A stretch of 64,000 nucleotides of DNA from Hyalella azteca (lineage: Eukaryota > Arthropoda > Malacostraca > Amphipoda > Hyalellidae): positions 169,906 to 233,905 of the forward strand of contig NW_025940959.1 in the NCBI RefSeq assembly GCF_000764305.2. Direction: 5' to 3'. Made by a program: the position numbers and the translations under genes. Positions 62,501-64,000 of the stretch are shown piece after piece; positions within the stretch are counted from its first letter, which is position 1, and every line of letters starts with the position of its first letter. The notes under the pieces were generated by a model that worked only from the letters and a program-made list of their open reading frames with translations, made no database searches and was not told the origin of the DNA.

Positions 62501-63448
62501 GGAGTTATGGTTCTGAACTTCTACTTTCTCACCCTATCTTCCCGCCTTCACGCTAAACAGTGCAACGTGATTGTGTCTGAATATTATTTCAAGATCCTCG
62601 GTTTCGCTTTCGTTGTTTCGAATCTAGTATTTGGAATCTCTGAATATTTTAGGCGGAAACCTCGCCTTAATAAGGCTTGCAGTTCTTATCTACTAGGAAT
62701 TGTTAATCCATTGGTTTTTATAGGCACTATTAATTTTTTCGGTCTATTGGTTTTAATCTCCCTTGTGTGAATTAGGATTTTCTCTATTGACTGTACTTGA
62801 ATTGTCAAAATTTTTGAACTAATGATGGAGTTGGCTTCTGAAAAATTTTCAGTTGTTGAATAAATTAATAAAGATACGTTGAATTTATTGGGTATTTCCT
62901 TTGCTTTCAAATTCTTATTTAATTTATTCACAGTAGGAATACATAAAAAAAAATCGCTCGATGATAAGAAAACTTGGCACCACTGACACAAGTTCGTCTC
63001 TTCATCATACGCCATGAAATCCTAATTAAATAATAAAAACGGACAGTTGATTTTTAAAAATATATTCATACAACAAAACAAAATAAATGTACAAAAATGA
63101 GTTTCGTGCATTACCTAGTCTCTCCTTTACGGATATTTTAATGAAGAGAGATAATAATTGTAATATCACTACACTCAGAAGAAATGAATGAGTCAAATTG
63201 TCCAAATGATGACACACTTATTTTGCACGATAATGACACACTTATTTTGCACGATAATGACACACTTATTTTGCACGATAATGACACACTTATTTTTCAC
63301 GATAATGACACACTTATTTTTCACGATAATGACACACTTATTTTTCACGATAATGACACACTTAACGTCAGAGTCAGAGTCAGAGTCGTAGCGCTCTGAA
63401 GACGACGCAGAGTAGCGCTCTGACAACTCAGACAGCTCGTCTATGTCT
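50577..63448 (-). CDS. Multi-exon gene with two Ig-like (I-set type) domains
   Basis: Phase-checked chain on the minus strand: 60330-60288, 60134-59635, 58861-58676, 58364-58050, 57738-57539, 56133-55998. A large exon 52623-50577 (about 680 aa, ends TTT TAA) likely belongs but does not join directly in phase, so an exon is missing. Further candidate exons upstream are 62246-62120 / 61156-61030 (duplicates) and 63448-63362 (Ser/Asp-rich). Ig domain 1 spans exons 60134 and 58861: ITDPPDDLTVTEGRTARLVC, then VSWYHDG, LDVLEVDGAVAGRYSV and CTLRV, with Cys, Trp and the x-x-Y strand present. Ig domain 2 has FLVLECQVAGHPEP, VVFRAGETIL (Phe where Trp is usual) and LTLGDVSATAISSEG. The rest is Ser/Pro/Asn-rich. 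Such layouts occur in palladin/obscurin-type muscle proteins, but I cannot assign one. The 50577 stop may be internal to a larger locus. Confidence 0.62.
53505..53600 (+). mobile_element. Hammerhead-core-like dispersed repeat, copy 2
   Basis: TTTTGAACTGATGATGGAGC then TGGTTGTCGAAAG, followed by the family's trailing GGTTTTCTTCGATTTCAAATT block. Same family as 55111-55198 and 62810-62920. Confidence 0.5.
54959..55198. mobile_element. Head-to-head foldback of the hammerhead-like repeat
   Basis: Two arms of about 113 bp are inverted around 55080 with very few mismatches; the short centre is AGGGAACAG-like. Each arm runs from AGGAATTTAAAAGCAAAG through the CTGACGA...GAAAC core to ACGTGGTAA. It is in the intron between exons 55998 and 52623. 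Confidence 0.8.
56133..57490. repeat. ~0.7-kb tandem duplication with half an exon
   Basis: Blocks in 56133-56790 recur in 56801-57490 (e.g. GCAGTGCCTGTGTTGCAGAT, CTCACTCGCCCATGTTTTCG). The second copy includes the acceptor and first ~43 nt of exon 56133-55998 (56842-56801), then breaks into unrelated sequence, giving an acceptor without a matching donor. Confidence 0.85.
58918..59185. repeat. ~60-bp minisatellite upstream of an acceptor
   Basis: About four units of ATATATTCAGGTCCCAGTTT + CGATGCGATATCCATTCTATACATTTATCTACGTCGAAAA type, within the intron upstream of the Ig exon beginning at 58861. Confidence 0.9.
59225..59375 (-). mobile_element. tRNA-derived SINE fragment
   Basis: On the minus strand an A-box-like TAGCACAGTTGTAGCGG is followed about 30 bp on by a B-box GGGTTCGAGCC. 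This is the layout of a tRNA-derived SINE head; no CCA-ready acceptor stem is seen. It sits between two Ig exons. Confidence 0.65.
59400..59620. repeat. 39-bp minisatellite just past a donor
   Basis: About five units of CTATCCATCCTATCTATTCC + ACCTATTGTATCTGTCCCT. It begins about 15 bp after the donor at 59634 (end of exon 60134-59635, minus strand). Confidence 0.92.
60350..60480. repeat. ~18-bp minisatellite upstream of an acceptor
   Basis: About seven units of AGCGTGTTCACACAGAAC type, starting some 20 bp upstream (minus strand) of the acceptor of the 43-nt exon 60330-60288. Similar sequence recurs near 61555-61575. Confidence 0.85.
60695..60967 (-). pseudogene. Non-LTR retrotransposon reverse-transcriptase fragment, copy 1
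   Basis: The minus strand encodes a stretch with ACVELQKDLSTIYDWVIVNN followed by MQCNNSKVKVMRYRVG. This matches the region just after the catalytic palm in Jockey/RTE-type reverse transcriptases (LQxDLxxxYxWxxxNNMxFNxxKxxxxRY). The catalytic FADD box is not present, and the rest is missing. Confidence 0.65.
61761..62102 (-). pseudogene. Non-LTR retrotransposon reverse-transcriptase fragment, copy 2
   Basis: This duplicate of the fragment at 60695 extends slightly further upstream (VDTGVLMRVADYKACEGLQK). The usual Asp-Asp pair is represented only by a degraded VDTG. It arose with the 1.09-kb duplication. Confidence 0.65.
62810..62920 (+). mobile_element. Hammerhead-core-like dispersed repeat, copy 4 (decayed)
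   Basis: TTTTTGAACTAATGATGGAG then TTGGCTTCTGAAAA, with the shared trailing block TTCCTTTGCTTTCAAATTCT. The core CTGATGA is mutated to CTAATGA. Confidence 0.45.
63211..63366. repeat. 24-bp minisatellite starting at a donor
   Basis: About six and a half units of GATAATGACACACTTATTTT + GCAC (or TCAC). On the minus strand each unit contains AA|GTGTGTC, the same bases as the donor of the putative Ser/Asp-rich exon 63448-63362, which the array directly follows. Confidence 0.92.
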
Positions 63449-63744
63449 CTGAAATTCATAGGAAGAAGAAATACGTAATAAATGTAAAAGTAATACAAAA
63501 CAATACAAGACGATCGCGTAAAAGCAACGTGTATTGAACGCTATTTAAATTCCATTTCAAAAATATAACGTTTAATTTTCAAAGTCATTTCAATGTCAGT
63601 GCCACGTTAGTAACGCCACCCCAAAAAAAATAGTCTCCAGGTAAATAAAGTCGAACGAACGTCGATTACGGATTAATCTTGTTAATACAACATTATTTCA
63701 AGGTATTTTAACGTTAAATCAACGTCAATTCAACGACAAATTTC

Positions 63745-64000
63745 CGGTGGGTGGCATCCACTTCTCCCCCACGGTGGGGCGAGTTCACCTTCCCCCCACT
63801 TACCTTTCCCCATTCGTCCACATTTTCCCCACCTTTTCCCATAAATCCACTTTTCTCTCACCTTTCCCCATACGTCCACCTATTCCCCACTTCTCCCCCA
63901 CGGTGGGGCGAGTCCACCTTTCCCCCCACCTTTCCCATAAGTCCACCTATTCCCCATAAGTCCGCCTATTCCCAATAAGTCCACCTATTCCCAATAAGTC
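63745..64000. repeat. CCCC-rich degenerate repeat at the window edge
   Basis: Units containing CCCCCACGGTGGGGCGAGTC, TTCCCCATAAGTCCACC and TTCCCAATAAGTCCACC run off the end of the window. Open frames here are repeat-driven. Confidence 0.8.

Larger units (their letters stand above)
60480..62655. repeat. ~1.09-kb tandem duplication with exon and RT fragment
   Basis: Copy 1 (about 60480-61565) and copy 2 (about 61566-62655) share most of their sequence. Each has a 127-nt exon (61156-61030; 62246-62120) with TATAG acceptor and TC|GTGAGT donor, encoding repeats of HCTAGSSD. Each also has a reverse-transcriptase fragment. 127 is not a multiple of 3, so using both exons shifts the frame: they would have to be alternatives. 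Confidence 0.9.

Noticed and set aside
63188..63399. LHDNDTLI / FCTIMTHL peptide repeats
   Set aside because: 24-bp minisatellite; only the minus-strand exon beyond it looks coding.

Overview
The window is animal nuclear DNA, most likely from an arthropod and plausibly a crustacean. The signs are small GT-AG exons with consistent splice phases spread through large AT-rich introns, an interstitial TTAGG-type telomere motif (27816-27850), decayed DNA transposons and non-LTR retrotransposon fragments, tRNA-like SINE pieces and a very high density of minisatellites. No operons, CRISPR arrays, rRNA genes or intact tRNA genes were seen. Three perfect head-to-head Tn5 mosaic-end junctions (21028, 23024, 39036) and two N bases show that this is a short-read assembly with uncleaned mate-pair adapter; these are artefacts.

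Layout. 1-2.7 kb, plus strand: 3' part of a COMMD5-like gene. 5.3-8.3 kb, minus: a KIAA1143-like gene with a tandemly duplicated exon and a 22-bp minisatellite starting at a splice donor. 13.4-18.6 kb, minus: a complete seven-exon AGC-family kinase (511 aa), also with a minisatellite built on a splice donor. 18.6-28.2 kb: a transposon graveyard with TA-flanked Tc1/mariner-like MITEs, a piggyBac-like pair, an IS630/mariner transposase tail, a long inverted-repeat element with a 9-bp target duplication, and one unassigned exon. 29.7-33.7 kb, minus: a complete three-exon gene for a 1133-aa disordered Ser-rich protein, its 5' end duplicated in tandem. 40.1-49.7 kb, minus: a multi-exon gene for a low-complexity protein. 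50.6-63.4 kb, minus: a multi-exon gene with two Ig-like domains. The last two may be one locus. The 40-50 kb gene and the 30-33 kb gene share a PSVRxLASxF motif, so they may be related.

For five genes the exon phases were checked by hand and join without frameshift: COMMD5-like, KIAA1143-like, kinase, the 33.7 kb gene, and most of the 40-49 kb gene. The Ig gene was checked from 60.3 to 56.0 kb.

The main finding is a pattern that recurs in unrelated genes. Tandem repeats sit at splice donors. In three genes the repeat unit contains the donor itself or abuts it exactly; in four more the array starts within about 12-40 bp of the donor. In addition, five tandem duplications of about 0.15-1.1 kb carry exons or half-exons, most with a breakpoint inside or at the edge of an exon. 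The result is a set of extra candidate donors, acceptors and alternative exons. A second point of interest is a dispersed motif with the shape of a hammerhead ribozyme core (14.6, 53.5, 55.0-55.1, 62.8 kb).
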